Counted from the stretch's first letter, positions 24,590 to 33,798 are shown. The stretch: DNA of 64,000 bases from Oscillospiraceae bacterium (GCA_022846095.1 AP025583.1:1922001-1986000), one strand, 5' to 3'. Notes: generated by a model not told the origin, from the sequence alone. Program-made: numbers and translations.

Positions 24590-27244
24590 ATGGCCACTGC
24601 ACAAAAGAAACCCGCCGGCGGGAAGCGGACGGCGTCCACCTCCCGATCCGGTTCCGTCGCCCGGACAAGCTCCGCCTCGGCCCGCAAAAAAGCCCCGCAG
24701 CCCAAGCCGGTGCGGCGGGAGGTGGGGGCGGTCGTCTGTCTGCTGCTGGCCATCTTCGCCGCCTTCGGCTACTTCGACATCCAGGCCATCTTCATCGACT
24801 TCTTCTGCGGCACGGTGAAGGGCCTTATCGGCTATGGCTTCTGGCTGCTGCCCCCCATGCTGCTGGTGGCCAGCGGCGTGCTGGCCCTCCACCGCGGCCG
24901 CCCGGTGCGGCTGCGGGTATGGTGCGCGCTGCTCACCCCCGTGCTGGTGGGCTGCTTCCTGCACCTGATCCTGGCCAAGGGGGAGTACGCCTGGAACCTG
25001 GAGCTGGTGAAGAACCTGTGGACCAGCGGCCGCGCCATGGCCAGCGGCGGCGTGCTCAGCGGGGCCGTGGCCCTGGGCTTCACCGCCGTGTTCAGTAAAA
25101 TTGGATCCGGGATTATTTTCGTGCTGGTGGGGGTCATCATGGTCATGGCGGCCTTCAACGTGACCGTCGTGGATGTGGTGGACTACATAAGGAACCGCCC
25201 CCGCCCCGAGTACGAGGAGGAGGAGCTGCCTGAGCCCAAGCCCCGCGAGCGCAAGCCCGCCCCCGTCCCGGTGGAGAAGGCCCGCAAGGCGCCCCCCCAG
25301 ATCGACATCCCTGTGGACGACGGCCCCCTGGTGGGCAAGGCGCCGGAGCCCGCCCAGCCCCTGCCCAAGAAGGAGCACTTCTTTAACCGTAAGCCCTCGG
25401 TGCCCACGCCCGACCAGGTGCTGGCGGGGGGTGCGGAGGCGGCGCAGGCCGCGCCCGCGGCCCCGGCGGACGTGCCGGACGAGCCCTTCGCTCCCGCGGC
25501 GCCTGTGGCGGCGCCCGCAGCGCCCGCCCCCCGGGCGGAGAAGGCCCCCGAGCCTCCGGCCCCGCCCATGCCCGAGATTGAGCGGGAGCCGGCGGTGTCC
25601 AAGGTGAGCGCCAAGGATGCCGCCATGGCCGCCCAGGAGGTAAGCCGGGACATTGAAAAGAACCTGGAGGAGGGCCACGTGGCCTACCAGTACCCGCCGG
25701 CCTCCCTGCTGCATGAGGGCTCCGGCCCTCTGGGCAGCGACGTGGCGGGGGAGCTCAAGGCCAACCAGACCCGGCTGTCCGACACCATCCGCTCCTTTGG
25801 CATCGACGCCAGCATCGCCAACGTCACCCGGGGCCCCTCAGTCACCCGGTATGAGGTGGAGCTGGACCAGGGCGTGCGGCTGAACAAGCTGACCAACCTG
25901 GCCGACGACATCGCCCTGGCCCTGGGGGCCACCGGCGTGCGCATCGCCCCTATCCCGGACAAGATCTCCATGGTGGGCATCGAGGTGCCCAACAAGCTGG
26001 TCTCGCCCGTCTTTATCCATGAGGTCATCGACTCCCAGGAGTTCCGCAACCACCCCTCCAAGGTGGCCTTCGCCGTGGGCAAGGACATCGGGGGCAACAA
26101 CATCGTGGGCAACATCGCGAAGCTGCCCCACCTGCTGATCGCGGGCACCACCGGCTCGGGCAAGTCGGTGTGCACCAACTCGCTGATTATCTCCCTGCTC
26201 TACAAGGCCACCCCGGAGGAGGTCCGCCTCATCATGGTGGACCCCAAGATGGTGGAGCTGGGCATCTACAACGGCATCCCGCACCTGCTGATCCCCGTGG
26301 TCACCGACCCCAAGAAGGCCGCCGGGGCGCTGCAGTGGGCGGTCACGGAGATGATGAAGCGCTACCGCGCTTTCTCCGAGGTGGGAGTGCGGGATCTGGC
26401 CTCCTACAACGCGATGGCCGTGCGCAATGAGGACTTGACAAAGATGCCCCAGGTGGTGGTGGTCATCGACGAGCTGGCCGACCTGATGCTGGTGGCCGCC
26501 AAGGAGGTGGAGGAGTCTATCTGCCGGGTGGCACAGATGGGCCGCGCCGCGGGCATGCACCTGATTATCGCCACCCAGCGGCCCTCCGCCGACGTGATTA
26601 CGGGCCTCATGAAGGCCAACATCCCGTCCCGCATCGCCTTCGCCGTGGCCTCCTCGCTGGAGTCCCGCATCATCCTGGACACCACCGGCGCGGAGAAGCT
26701 GGTGGGCCGGGGCGATATGCTCTACTTCCCCCTGGGCACCGGCAAGCCCCAGCGGGTGCAGGGCTGCCTTATCTCCGACGAGGAGGTGGCCTCGGTGGTG
26801 GAGTTCGTGAAAAAGAGCGGCTCCGCCGAGTACGACGAGGCCATCATCCACGAGATCGAGCAACACGCCGCCGAGAAGGAGAAGCAGGGCAAGGGCGTGG
26901 GCGGCTCCGCGCCCGACGCGGTGGACGACGAGTTCGACGAGCTGCTGCCCTCCGCCATCGAGGTGGTGGTGGAGACCGGGCAGGCCAGCGTCTCCATGCT
27001 CCAGCGCCGCCTGAAGCTGGGCTACTCCCGGGCCGCCCGGCTGGTGGACCAGATGGAGGAGAAGGGGGTCGTGGGGCCCTTCGAGGGCTCCAAGCCCCGC
27101 CAGCTGCTGATCACCAAGGAGCAGTGGCAGGAGATGCAGTTCAAGCAGGGCATGGTGGAGAGCGGCCCCGTCCCCGACGAGCTGGAATTCGAGGGGGACG
27201 CGGTGCCGCAGAGCCGGGACCTGCCGCCCTTCGATATGGAATGA
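24590..27244 (+). CDS. DNA translocase FtsK/SpoIIIE
   Basis: An 884-residue translocase that pumps chromosomal DNA during division or into the forespore. An N-terminal basic tail is followed by four membrane segments (residues about 45-190), a long Pro/Ala/Glu linker (about 200-345), then the motor: Walker A GTTGSGKSVC near residue 520, DPKMVELGIYNGIPHLL, VVVIDELADLM (Walker B) and ATQRPSADVITGLMKANIPSRIAFAV. A winged-helix gamma domain (SVSMLQRRLKLGYSRAARLVDQME) ends it. ATG 24590 is directly in frame with AGGA upstream. Confidence 0.96.
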   Translation: MATAQKKPAGGKRTASTSRSGSVARTSSASARKKAPQPKPVRREVGAVVCLLLAIFAAFGYFDIQAIFIDFFCGTVKGLIGYGFWLLPPMLLVASGVLALHRGRPVRLRVWCALLTPVLVGCFLHLILAKGEYAWNLELVKNLWTSGRAMASGGVLSGAVALGFTAVFSKIGSGIIFVLVGVIMVMAAFNVTVVDVVDYIRNRPRPEYEEEELPEPKPRERKPAPVPVEKARKAPPQIDIPVDDGPLVGKAPEPAQPLPKKEHFFNRKPSVPTPDQVLAGGAEAAQAAPAAPADVPDEPFAPAAPVAAPAAPAPRAEKAPEPPAPPMPEIEREPAVSKVSAKDAAMAAQEVSRDIEKNLEEGHVAYQYPPASLLHEGSGPLGSDVAGELKANQTRLSDTIRSFGIDASIANVTRGPSVTRYEVELDQGVRLNKLTNLADDIALALGATGVRIAPIPDKISMVGIEVPNKLVSPVFIHEVIDSQEFRNHPSKVAFAVGKDIGGNNIVGNIAKLPHLLIAGTTGSGKSVCTNSLIISLLYKATPEEVRLIMVDPKMVELGIYNGIPHLLIPVVTDPKKAAGALQWAVTEMMKRYRAFSEVGVRDLASYNAMAVRNEDLTKMPQVVVVIDELADLMLVAAKEVEESICRVAQMGRAAGMHLIIATQRPSADVITGLMKANIPSRIAFAVASSLESRIILDTTGAEKLVGRGDMLYFPLGTGKPQRVQGCLISDEEVASVVEFVKKSGSAEYDEAIIHEIEQHAAEKEKQGKGVGGSAPDAVDDEFDELLPSAIEVVVETGQASVSMLQRRLKLGYSRAARLVDQMEEKGVVGPFEGSKPRQLLITKEQWQEMQFKQGMVESGPVPDELEFEGDAVPQSRDLPPFDME

Positions 27245-27253
27245 GGTCTGTGG

Positions 27254-27655
27254 ATGTACGAGATAAAACCCTGCCCCGAGGATCGGAAAGAGGAGATCCA
27301 CGCGGGCCTGCGGGCCTATAACCGCCGCTTTTGCGCCGACGTTTCGGACCTGTCCTGCCTCGTAGAGGACGGGGAGGGGCGCTGCCTCGCCGGGTGCGAC
27401 GCGTTCCGCTTCGGGGAGCTGGCGGTGGTGGACATCCTCTGGGTGGACGAGGGCTGCCGCGGCCGGGGCCTGGGCGCGCGCATCCTCACCCGTGTGGAGG
27501 AGGAGGCGACCCGCCAGGGGGCCAGGCGGCTGGAGCTGAACACCTTCGGCTTCCAGGCCCCCGGCTTTTACGAGAAGCTGGGCTACCGCCGCTTCGGCGC
27601 GGTGGACCCCGCGGTGGGGGAGTACGGCCACTACTATTACGTCAAAGAGTTTTAA
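27254..27655 (+). CDS. GNAT-family N-acetyltransferase
   Basis: A 133-residue acetyl-CoA transferase fold: the VDILWVDEGCRGRGLGARILTRVEEEA segment holds the acetyl-CoA loop (RGRGLG) and the LELNTFGFQAPGFYEKLGYRRFG end is typical. The acceptor is not predictable. It follows the translocase by nine bases, probably in the same transcript, with GAGGT upstream as a ribosome site. Confidence 0.9.
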   Translation: MYEIKPCPEDRKEEIHAGLRAYNRRFCADVSDLSCLVEDGEGRCLAGCDAFRFGELAVVDILWVDEGCRGRGLGARILTRVEEEATRQGARRLELNTFGFQAPGFYEKLGYRRFGAVDPAVGEYGHYYYVKEF

Positions 27656-27662
27656 ACATGGC

Positions 27663-27691
27663 AAAGCGCCCGGCCATCGGCCGGGCGCTTT
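27663..27691 (+). terminator. Terminator after the GNAT gene
   Basis: A 13-bp perfect stem with a 3-nt loop, A-rich left and T-rich right ends. Confidence 0.85.
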
Positions 27692-27693
27692 GT

Positions 27694-27914
27694 GTTGCAA
27701 CATAGGCGGGTAACGCGCACCGTGTCATTGCGAGGAGGCCCCGCGGGGCCGACGCGGCAATCCGTTCCATCCCCGTACCGTAGGGGCCGATGCCTTCATC
27801 GGCCCGCCGCTCCAGGCCCGTAGGGGCGATTCATGAATCGCCCGTCCACCATCGCTCGCCTTATCCGCCTTAGTTCCGTCCCTAGTGCAAGTGTTTTTAC
27901 ACACGCTTGCACTA
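27694..27914. repeat. Intergenic repeat, copy A
   Basis: A roughly 215-bp element made of several hairpins (around GGCCCCGCGGGGCC, GGCCGATGCCTTCATCGGCC, GCGATTCATGAATCGC and the AGTGCAAG/CTTGCACT arms). Copy B at 44877-45092 has the same parts in the reverse orientation, with the core about 90% identical. It fills the gap between the GNAT and the NUDIX gene; no ORF. Confidence 0.85.
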
Positions 27915-27990
27915 AAAATCAATCTGATATGCTTTCTTGAAAAGCTACGGTACCCTGCCGTTTACGGCAGGAAACCTTTTCTGCTATCAA

Positions 27991-28395
27991 TCAGACCAGC
28001 CCCGCGTGGTGGAACAGGACGGGGGCGATACCGGGGTAGGTGAGGTTGGACGGCAGGGCGTCGAAGCAGGCGGTCCGCTCCATCTCGCTCTCGGGCAGGG
28101 GGCCCAGTGTATCGATTTCGGCCAGGAACACCATGCCGTTTGCCGCAGAAACCTCGTCCCAGGCCCGGTAGTCGAAGGCGGGGGTGATCCGGTACTCCAG
28201 CGTGCCCGACTCCTCGTAGAGCTCCCGCCTGGCCGCCTCCAGGGGCGTCTCACCCGGCTCGATGTGCCCGCCCTGGCTCTCCCAGGTGGCGCGCAGGCGG
28301 TGCTTGCTCAGCAGAATCTGTCCTTGGTACCGGGAGAGGATGACCACAAATTTGTAGGTTTTCAGGCTGTTCAGCGGGTAAATTCTGCACTGCAT
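27991..28395 (-). CDS. NUDIX hydrolase
   Basis: A 134-residue NUDIX protein: GGHIEPGETPLEAARRELYEESG is a full NUDIX box (G-x5-E-x7-REL-x-EE-x-G). The rest has the usual strands, YKFVVILSRYQGQILLSKH. Substrate unknown. The ATG at 28395 is preceded by AGGAGGAAG. Transcribed towards repeat copy A; the neighbour on the other side is the IS200 remnant. Confidence 0.88.
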   Translation of the reverse strand: MQCRIYPLNSLKTYKFVVILSRYQGQILLSKHRLRATWESQGGHIEPGETPLEAARRELYEESGTLEYRITPAFDYRAWDEVSAANGMVFLAEIDTLGPLPESEMERTACFDALPSNLTYPGIAPVLFHHAGLV

Positions 28396-28430
28396 GCAAA
28401 CTTCCTCCTAATGAGTACATGGTCCGTATC

Positions 28431-28472
28431 AACCGCCCCTCTCCCACCGGTGTGGGGGAGAGGGGCGGTTTT
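28431..28472. other. Long GC-rich hairpin
   Basis: A 15-bp stem around CCGCCCCTCTCCCA followed by TTTT on the plus strand. It resembles a terminator but no plus-strand gene ends here; perhaps a repeat fragment or part of the IS boundary. Confidence 0.4.
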
Positions 28473-28616
28473 GTTAGCCATAGCACGGAAAACCACGGGC
28501 TATGCCCGTGGTTCTAAAAAGGCTATGCCTATGAGTAAGAGCAAAAAAGCCCCTTGTTTGGTAGAATAGATGTAGGTTTGCCGACCACATCAAAACCAAA
28601 GGAGGGGCATCCACGA

Positions 28617-28645
28617 GTGGATAGTAAAAGTTTAGCACATACGAA
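28617..28645 (+). pseudogene. tnpA: IS200 transposase TnpA, 5' fragment (interrupted)
   Basis: Starts at GTG 28617 behind GGAGG and encodes MDSKSLAHT plus the first two bases of a Lys codon, the usual opening of IS200 TnpA. The frame is cut at 28645/28646. Joining 28645 to 35033 continues in frame as KWNCKYHIVFAPKYRRQ, giving 156 residues. In the inserted state it reads into element DNA and stops after about 18 codons. Confidence 0.88.
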
Positions 28646-28669
28646 AGTACAGTTTACAAGGGACTACAC
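28630..28669. other. attL-type junction of the integrated element
   Basis: tnpA sequence up to ACG, then AA (28644-28645, proposed crossover dinucleotide), AGTA, then the element arm CAGTTTACAAGGGACTACAC (28650-28669). That arm is the inverted partner (18 of 20) of the one at 35007-35026. Confidence 0.8.
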
Positions 28670-28702
28670 AGGGTAATGGTCTGACGGGAGGTGTGCTACC
28701 CG

Positions 28703-30214
28703 TCAGATTTTCCATGTGATGTTCAAGCTGTCACTCGTGGCAGCTACGGTGGTAACCATTAAATCCACCACCCGCCGCTTGTCGTCAAAGGATACATTGT
28801 CCCATGTGTCGAGGTAGCCGGAAATCTGATTGACCTGTTCCGGGCTGATGGCTTCCACCGTCAACTCGGCTATCTGCTTCACAAGTTCCTGCTTGCGTCC
28901 GTCCAGTTCCGCTATCTTCACATTCACATAGGAGAGCAGGACATTGTTTGCGCCCGTCAGACTGTCCACCAGCTTTTCAATCTCGCTGTCCACATGGAGA
29001 AGTTCCACTTGTAGGGCGGCGATTTTCGGGTTTGCCTTTGCCACTTTCTCCCTGCCCGTCAGCGTCTTGTGCTTTTCCAGCTTCTTCACCATCTGCTGGT
29101 AAACCACCGCTTCCAGTTCGGAAGTGATGATTTTCCCACAGCCCGGACAGCTTTTATTGTCCAGCCGTTTCGTACAGCGGAGATATTGCTTGCCGGACGG
29201 ATTGAAGATACTCATAAGCGCATATCCGCAGTTCCCGCACTTGATTTTTCCCGCCAGCCATGTGTGGGTGGCTTTCCGGGCGGATTGGATTTTCATGTTG
29301 TTCATCAACTTCTTGCGGCAGGCCAGCCATATATCCGCCGGGACAATGCCCTCATGGGGCGCCAGCACCAGCATTTGGTCTTTCAATCCGTTTTTCTTGC
29401 TGGGCTTCACATCCCGCCCCTGATACAGATAACAGCCGTTTGTCCCCGTAAAGTCGGCGGCGTCATTGACAATAACCGTACCCTGACTTTTGAAAAATTC
29501 GTACACATCCAAGTCCGCCTGCACATAGACGGGATTGCGTAACATCTGCGCCAGAGTAGGGCGTATCAGTTCTTTGCCGTAGAACAAAATCCCCTGTTCC
29601 GCAAAGTATCTGGTAATGTCCCCATAAGAGGTTGTGGGCTGGGCGTACATCTCAAATATCAGCCGGATATTCGCCGCTTCGTCCGGGTTCACCACCAGCT
29701 TCTTTGTGTTGATACCGTCCATTTTGATAGGCTCGGTATGAAAGCCGTAGGGGGCTTTCCCGCCCATCTTAAAGCCCCGCTGACTGCGGGAATAGTAAGC
29801 GTCCGTCACCCGCTTCTGTATCGTTTCCCGTTCAAGCTGGGCGAACACAATACAGATATTCAGCATAGCCCGCCCCATCGGGGTGGAGGTATCAAACTTT
29901 TCCGTAGAGGACACAAACTCCACATTGTACTGCTGGAACAGTTCCATCATATTGGCAAAATCCAAAATGGAACGGCTGATACGGTCAAGTTTGTAAACAA
30001 TGACCTTTGCAATCAATCCCCGCTTAATATCCCGCACCAATTCTTGAAACTTTGGGCGGTCTGTGTTCTTGCCGCTGTACCCTTTGTCTGTGTATTCCTT
30101 GCAGTTCCCGCCTTTCAATTCGTATTTGCAAAACTCAATCTGGCTTTCAATGGAAATGCTGTCCTTCTTGTCTACCGATTGCCTTGCATAGATCGCGTCT
30201 ATCCTGTTATTCAT
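28703..30214 (-). CDS. Large serine recombinase (integrase/excisionase of the element)
   Basis: A 503-residue recombinase. The N-terminal resolvase domain has the nucleophile Ser13 in AIYARQS, the YKLDRISRS motif and FAQLERETIQKR; the Recombinase domain follows (GGKAPYGFHTE..., ILRNPVYV-like), then a zinc ribbon (CGNCGY with CxxxxxC) near residues 325-360 and a C-terminal coiled coil. Such proteins recombine attP with attB without host factors. It lies 34 bp inside the left end, pointing outward, typical of Tn4451-type TnpX. It is the presumed enzyme that placed the element in tnpA. Confidence 0.95.
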   Translation of the reverse strand: MNNRIDAIYARQSVDKKDSISIESQIEFCKYELKGGNCKEYTDKGYSGKNTDRPKFQELVRDIKRGLIAKVIVYKLDRISRSILDFANMMELFQQYNVEFVSSTEKFDTSTPMGRAMLNICIVFAQLERETIQKRVTDAYYSRSQRGFKMGGKAPYGFHTEPIKMDGINTKKLVVNPDEAANIRLIFEMYAQPTTSYGDITRYFAEQGILFYGKELIRPTLAQMLRNPVYVQADLDVYEFFKSQGTVIVNDAADFTGTNGCYLYQGRDVKPSKKNGLKDQMLVLAPHEGIVPADIWLACRKKLMNNMKIQSARKATHTWLAGKIKCGNCGYALMSIFNPSGKQYLRCTKRLDNKSCPGCGKIITSELEAVVYQQMVKKLEKHKTLTGREKVAKANPKIAALQVELLHVDSEIEKLVDSLTGANNVLLSYVNVKIAELDGRKQELVKQIAELTVEAISPEQVNQISGYLDTWDNVSFDDKRRVVDLMVTTVAATSDSLNITWKI

Positions 30215-30308
30215 TTTGTCGCTCCTTTTCTTAAAAAAGAAACGGAGCCGCTGACAATTCTATTATACCGCCAGCAGCCCCGCAAATCAACGATGGCTTC
30301 GGGAAACC

Positions 30309-30524
30309 TTACGCCCCGGCTTCCTCTTTCTGCCGCTTATCGGCATATTTGCGGAACACCTCATAAAGCTGCTGCTCCAGTTCCCGGCGTTTGGCCGCTT
30401 CCTGCTCCGGCGTAAACACAGGGGAGAGGTTTTCCAGCGTGATTTCCTTGTCTTGAAAAGTCACGACTTCTGTTTCCTTTTTGTATCTGATATTGTTACT
30501 TATAAAATCACCTTTCCTTTCCAT
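30309..30524 (-). CDS. TnpW-like small transposon protein
   Basis: A 71-residue charged protein (ITLENLSPVFTPEQEAAKRRELEQQLYEVFRKY) resembling the TnpW proteins of Tn4451-type elements, whose role is unknown. It is read with the relaxase gene: the two overlap by 17 bp, and the recombinase lies just downstream. GAAAGG precedes its ATG. Confidence 0.6.
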   Translation of the reverse strand: MERKGDFISNNIRYKKETEVVTFQDKEITLENLSPVFTPEQEAAKRRELEQQLYEVFRKYADKRQKEEAGA

Positions 30525-31449
30525 AATGCTGCTGTCGTTTCAGTTCCGCCAGCACTTCCGGCGGGATACGGTCAACCAGCCGCTGCATATCGTGCAATTC
30601 GCTTTCCAGCTTTGCCCGTTCCATCGTATCTTTCATCTTGCCTTTTTCACTGGCCTTTGCCCTTGCTTCCAGCTTTTCATTTTCCGCTAACAGGTCTTTA
30701 ATCGTGACCTTGTATTTTTTCAGTTGCCCGGAGAAATTCTCCATCTGCGGGAACCACTTTTTCAGCATGGAGAGGGCTTCCTCTTTTTTCTTTCCGGCAT
30801 TCAGCGGGTTAATGCCGTCAAAGGCGGCTTCAATGGCTCTGGCCTGTTTGGAGAGGGAAACCGCCTGTTTGAAAAGCCGGGTGGGGATATGCTTCCGGCC
30901 TGTCTTGCTGGCACTTTCCCCACGCTCCAAGTCAGGATATTTCTCCACCATATAGGAGTGAAAGTCGTCCTGCCACTTCGTCAGGTTTGCCCGGTTGCCG
31001 ATAATCTCCTTTGCACACAGGCGGTTGTCCTTTGTCAGCGGCACAAAGGTCAAATGCAGGTGGGGTGTTTTCTCGTCCATGTGTACCACCGCCGACACGA
31101 TATTTTCCTGGGCTACCCGTCCAATGAGGAAGTCCGCCGCCCGCCGGAAGAACGCCTGTATCTCCTTTGGGGATTTCCCCTTGAAAAACTCCGGGCTGGC
31201 GGTTATCAGCGTATCGACGAACCGCGTGCTGTCTTTCCTCGTCCGGCATCCGGCCTGCTCGATACGGCTCTGAATGAAGTGGTAATAGCGTCCCTCCGGC
31301 TTGACGATATGGAAGTTGTATTTACTCCGGCTTGTGTCAATGTCGGGATTGCTGGCATATTGTTCTTTCTGTCTTTCGTGATGGGCTTCCAGCGGCCTTG
31401 CCGGGTTGCCCTTGTGCTTTTCAAACCGCAAAATTGCGTGTTGTGCCAT
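30508..31449 (-). CDS. MobV-family relaxase (Pre/Mob)
   Basis: A 313-residue plasmid mobilization protein. AILRFEKHKGNPARPLEAHHER at the start and VVHMDEKTPHLHLTFVPLTKD (the HxDExTPHxH metal site) are MobV signatures; the remainder is coiled coil (about 230-313). It nicks oriT so that the excised circle can be moved by a helper conjugative system. GGGGAAAGGAGCAG precedes the ATG at 31449. Related to TnpZ of Tn4451. Confidence 0.9.
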   Translation of the reverse strand: MAQHAILRFEKHKGNPARPLEAHHERQKEQYASNPDIDTSRSKYNFHIVKPEGRYYHFIQSRIEQAGCRTRKDSTRFVDTLITASPEFFKGKSPKEIQAFFRRAADFLIGRVAQENIVSAVVHMDEKTPHLHLTFVPLTKDNRLCAKEIIGNRANLTKWQDDFHSYMVEKYPDLERGESASKTGRKHIPTRLFKQAVSLSKQARAIEAAFDGINPLNAGKKKEEALSMLKKWFPQMENFSGQLKKYKVTIKDLLAENEKLEARAKASEKGKMKDTMERAKLESELHDMQRLVDRIPPEVLAELKRQQHYGKER

Positions 31450-31632
31450 TCTGCTCCTTTCCCCATTCCTTTCCTATCCGGGGTTTTCCACAGGGAAAAT
31501 CCCGCCGGAATTATCTCTGATACGATAGGAATGGAATTGATATAAATAAATCATTTTAATCTTTGTATTTCTATATACCGTCCGGTTTTCGTACTTCTCA
31601 AGGGCGGTTTCCGTACTTTATGGGTACAGTTT
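31450..31632. other. Gap upstream of the relaxase, candidate oriT/iteron region
   Basis: Contains two similar 13-bp units, CCGGTTTTCGTAC (31582-31594) and GCGGTTTCCGTAC (31604-31616), 22 bp apart. Directly repeated sites next to a relaxase and a RepA_N gene could be an oriT or replication-protein binding site. This is only a position-based guess. Confidence 0.35.
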
Positions 31633-32028
31633 TCAGCCCTCCGGCGTACCAGAACGGGATTTCTTGAAGTCGGTGTTTGGAACCGCTTCGTAGGATTTTG
31701 GGAAAATACGGTTGGGTTTTCCACAGCCCTGCTTCTGGATTTCCACCAGTCCGGCGTATTGCAGTTCCCGCAGGGTGTTCACCGCTTTCTGCCGCCCGCA
31801 GTGGAGCAGGTCAACCACTTCACAGATAGGGTAATACAGGAAAATCCGTCCGCAGTCATCCGCCCACCCATTCTTGCGGGATAACTCTGTCCGGCGCAGG
31901 ATAAAGGCGTACAGAACCTTTGCATCGTTGGACAGGGGATTGAATATGGGGGCTTCAAAGAGTAAATTCGGGAGCCGGGTGAAGCTGAACGCCTTTTCCG
32001 GCTGATGGATATAGATGGTATTTGTCAT
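31633..32028 (-). CDS. RepA_N-type replication initiator domain, short form
   Basis: A 131-residue protein beginning MTNTIYIHQPEKAFSFTRLPNLLFEAPIFNPLSNDAKVLYAFILRR, the hallmark of the RepA N-terminal winged-helix domain of Gram-positive plasmids. Full-length RepA_N proteins are two to three times longer, so this is an N-terminal domain only and may be a regulator rather than an initiator. It lies between the Cys-rich gene and the relaxase, same strand. Confidence 0.8.
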   Translation of the reverse strand: MTNTIYIHQPEKAFSFTRLPNLLFEAPIFNPLSNDAKVLYAFILRRTELSRKNGWADDCGRIFLYYPICEVVDLLHCGRQKAVNTLRELQYAGLVEIQKQGCGKPNRIFPKSYEAVPNTDFKKSRSGTPEG

Positions 32029-32139
32029 AGTTCGTTTTGTGGACGGATAGAAGCCCGTTTTCCGGGGCGGGCGATACTTTATACCACCTGCCCCGGTTTG
32101 GGGCTTGCAAAGCCTGATAAATCAAGGCTTTTTTCGCTC

Positions 32140-32553
32140 CTAACTGTCCACAGCAGACCTCCTTTTCCGTTCACTTTCGGTTTTCTGCCGCCTGTGAATT
32201 CTGGCGGCACAGCCGGAGCAGTATTTTGCCCGGTTAGATTTGGGGACGAACACGCCACCGCAGACCGCACAGCGTTTCAAGTCCTTATCACGGAAAATCT
32301 CCGCTTCCAGCGTTCCGTCCAGCGGCAAGACCGCCCAGCGAAACCACTTACAGCAGACCGAGAAAGAAATTGTCTGCGGGCAGGTGCAGGTGTCCCCATC
32401 GTCAAGGACAATGCAGTTGCCGTCCTCACAGCAACAGCACTCCCGGCGTATCAAGCTGGCCGCCTGTTTCCTCTGCGCCGGTGTCATGCAGTAAAGGGAA
32501 CCGTCCGGCCTGCGTTCCAGCGGCGGCAAGTCTTTATATGGGTTATCTCTCAT
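32140..32553 (-). CDS. Cysteine-rich conserved mobile-element protein
   Basis: A 137-residue protein with a Cys cluster (RRECCCCEDGNC, then CTCPQTISFSVCCKWFRWAVLPLDGTLEAE) and a C-terminal zinc-finger-like CxxC-x13-CxxC (CAVCGGVFVPKSNRAKYCSGC). It appears in many similar elements; function unknown, possibly DNA or metal binding. I start at ATG 32553 because GGAGGG lies six bases upstream; the earlier in-frame ATG at 32649 has no comparable site. Confidence 0.7.
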   Translation of the reverse strand: MRDNPYKDLPPLERRPDGSLYCMTPAQRKQAASLIRRECCCCEDGNCIVLDDGDTCTCPQTISFSVCCKWFRWAVLPLDGTLEAEIFRDKDLKRCAVCGGVFVPKSNRAKYCSGCAARIHRRQKTESERKRRSAVDS

Positions 32554-32780
32554 GCGTTCCCTCCATTTTGCTTTCCGTTGCCGTTCTTCCCGAAAAGGCT
32601 TCCTGCCCCATTCCTGCGGCGTGTTCCGGCGTTGGCACGCTCCCCGCAACTTCGGGACATTTTGTCCCGAAGTCCGGCTCCTTGCGGTGCTTCCCCAGCC
32701 GAGGTATTCCTTTTCAGCCGGTCATTCTGTTTTCAAGGTGCTGTCCATCGATGAACTACCCTAAGTCTACACGAAAAAAA

Positions 32781-32851
32781 TGCAATTCCCGGAATTTTGC
32801 GAGAATTGCATTTTGATGAAGTTTGCACTTTGGAAATTGCATTTTTGCAAT
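32781..32851. promoter_or_regulatory. Repeated TGCAATT half-sites, presumed operator of the HTH regulator
   Basis: TGCAATTC at 32781-32788, GAATTGCA at 32803-32810 (inverted partners), GAAATTGCAT at 32833-32842 and TTTTTGCAAT at 32842-32851. They surround the -35 box of the HTH promoter, suggesting autoregulation and control of the divergent mobilization genes. Confidence 0.55.
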
Positions 32852-32864
32852 CATTCTGTATAAT
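32837..32864 (+). promoter_or_regulatory. Promoter of the HTH regulator
   Basis: TTGCAT (32837-32842), 16 bp, TATAAT (32859-32864), 27 bp before the ATG. Confidence 0.75.
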
Positions 32865-32891
32865 GGAAGTATGCGGAGGAGGTGCGTATCT

Positions 32892-33692
32892 ATGGCTTTA
32901 CCCGGAACACCCGGACAGCGGATTTCCGATTTATGCAACGGGAACCACATCACACAAAAGGAACTTGCGGAGAAAATAGGCGTTTCCGCTTCCCAGTTGA
33001 GCCGCATTGTCAGCGGCGAAACGAGAACGGTCAGCAGTGATATTCTTATAGGTGTGGCAAAGGAATTTAAGGTATCGACAGACTACATACTGGGCTTGTC
33101 CACCGTGAGCGTCCGTAAAAGCTACGATATTTCTGAATTAGGCTTGTCAGAGGGAGCCGTGAGGGGGCTTGTGACGGGTGCTGTTGATGCGCAAATCCTT
33201 AACCGCCTGTTGGAACACAGGAATTTTCCCAAGCTGATAGATTTGATACGGATTTATTTTCAGGACACGGCGGCAAAGGGGATAATGGCACGAAACCAGC
33301 TTATCGAGATAGCAACGGCTTCCCTGTCCGACCTGATGAAAGAACACCCGGAACACCGGGTGGAAGCAAAGCAGGATTTACAGCTTTTGAACGCCCAGAA
33401 GATGGGGGAACATGAAGCGGAGATTGAAAAAATCAAAAATGTGTTCCTTGCTATCCTGCGGGACATTAAGAAAGACATTGACAACGGAGAACAGCCGGGG
33501 GAAGCTGTGAACGCTGCCATGTTCCAAGCCATGCGGGACGCACTGGCGGAGCAGAAACAAAACCCGCTTTCCATTGAGGATGTTACGGCGATGGTTGCAG
33601 GACAGATCGGACAGCTTGCGCCGATAGACAACGAAACTGCCGACCTGTTCCAGCAGTTAGCGAAGAAGATGATTGAGCAGGTGGGAAAGTAA
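32892..33692 (+). CDS. XRE-family HTH transcriptional regulator of the element
   Basis: A 266-residue protein. Residues about 5-70 form a Cro/CI-type HTH (ISDLCNGNHITQKELAEKIGVSASQLSRIVSGETRTVSSD, then VSTDYILGLS); the remaining 190 residues are helical. ATG 32892 is chosen because GGAGGAGG precedes it. Divergent from the Cys-rich, RepA_N and relaxase genes, it is the likely master regulator of the element and may bind the TGCAATT sites at its promoter. Confidence 0.85.
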   Translation: MALPGTPGQRISDLCNGNHITQKELAEKIGVSASQLSRIVSGETRTVSSDILIGVAKEFKVSTDYILGLSTVSVRKSYDISELGLSEGAVRGLVTGAVDAQILNRLLEHRNFPKLIDLIRIYFQDTAAKGIMARNQLIEIATASLSDLMKEHPEHRVEAKQDLQLLNAQKMGEHEAEIEKIKNVFLAILRDIKKDIDNGEQPGEAVNAAMFQAMRDALAEQKQNPLSIEDVTAMVAGQIGQLAPIDNETADLFQQLAKKMIEQVGK

Positions 33693-33731
33693 TCATAAAG
33701 AGTAAAGAGAAAAAAGGAAATAAAATTCTCG

Positions 33732-33779
33732 TTGTCCGCAAAAAGAAAGTGTGATATAATGTGGTTAGCTAAAGCTAAC
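33732..33779 (+). promoter_or_regulatory. Promoter and palindromic operator of the methyltransferase gene
   Basis: TTGTCC (33732-33737), 17 bp, TATAAT (33755-33760), then the 16-bp palindrome GTTAGCTAAAGCTAAC (33764-33779) where a repressor could block transcription. Confidence 0.7.
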
Positions 33780-33798
33780 TATGAAGGGAGCATTGTGT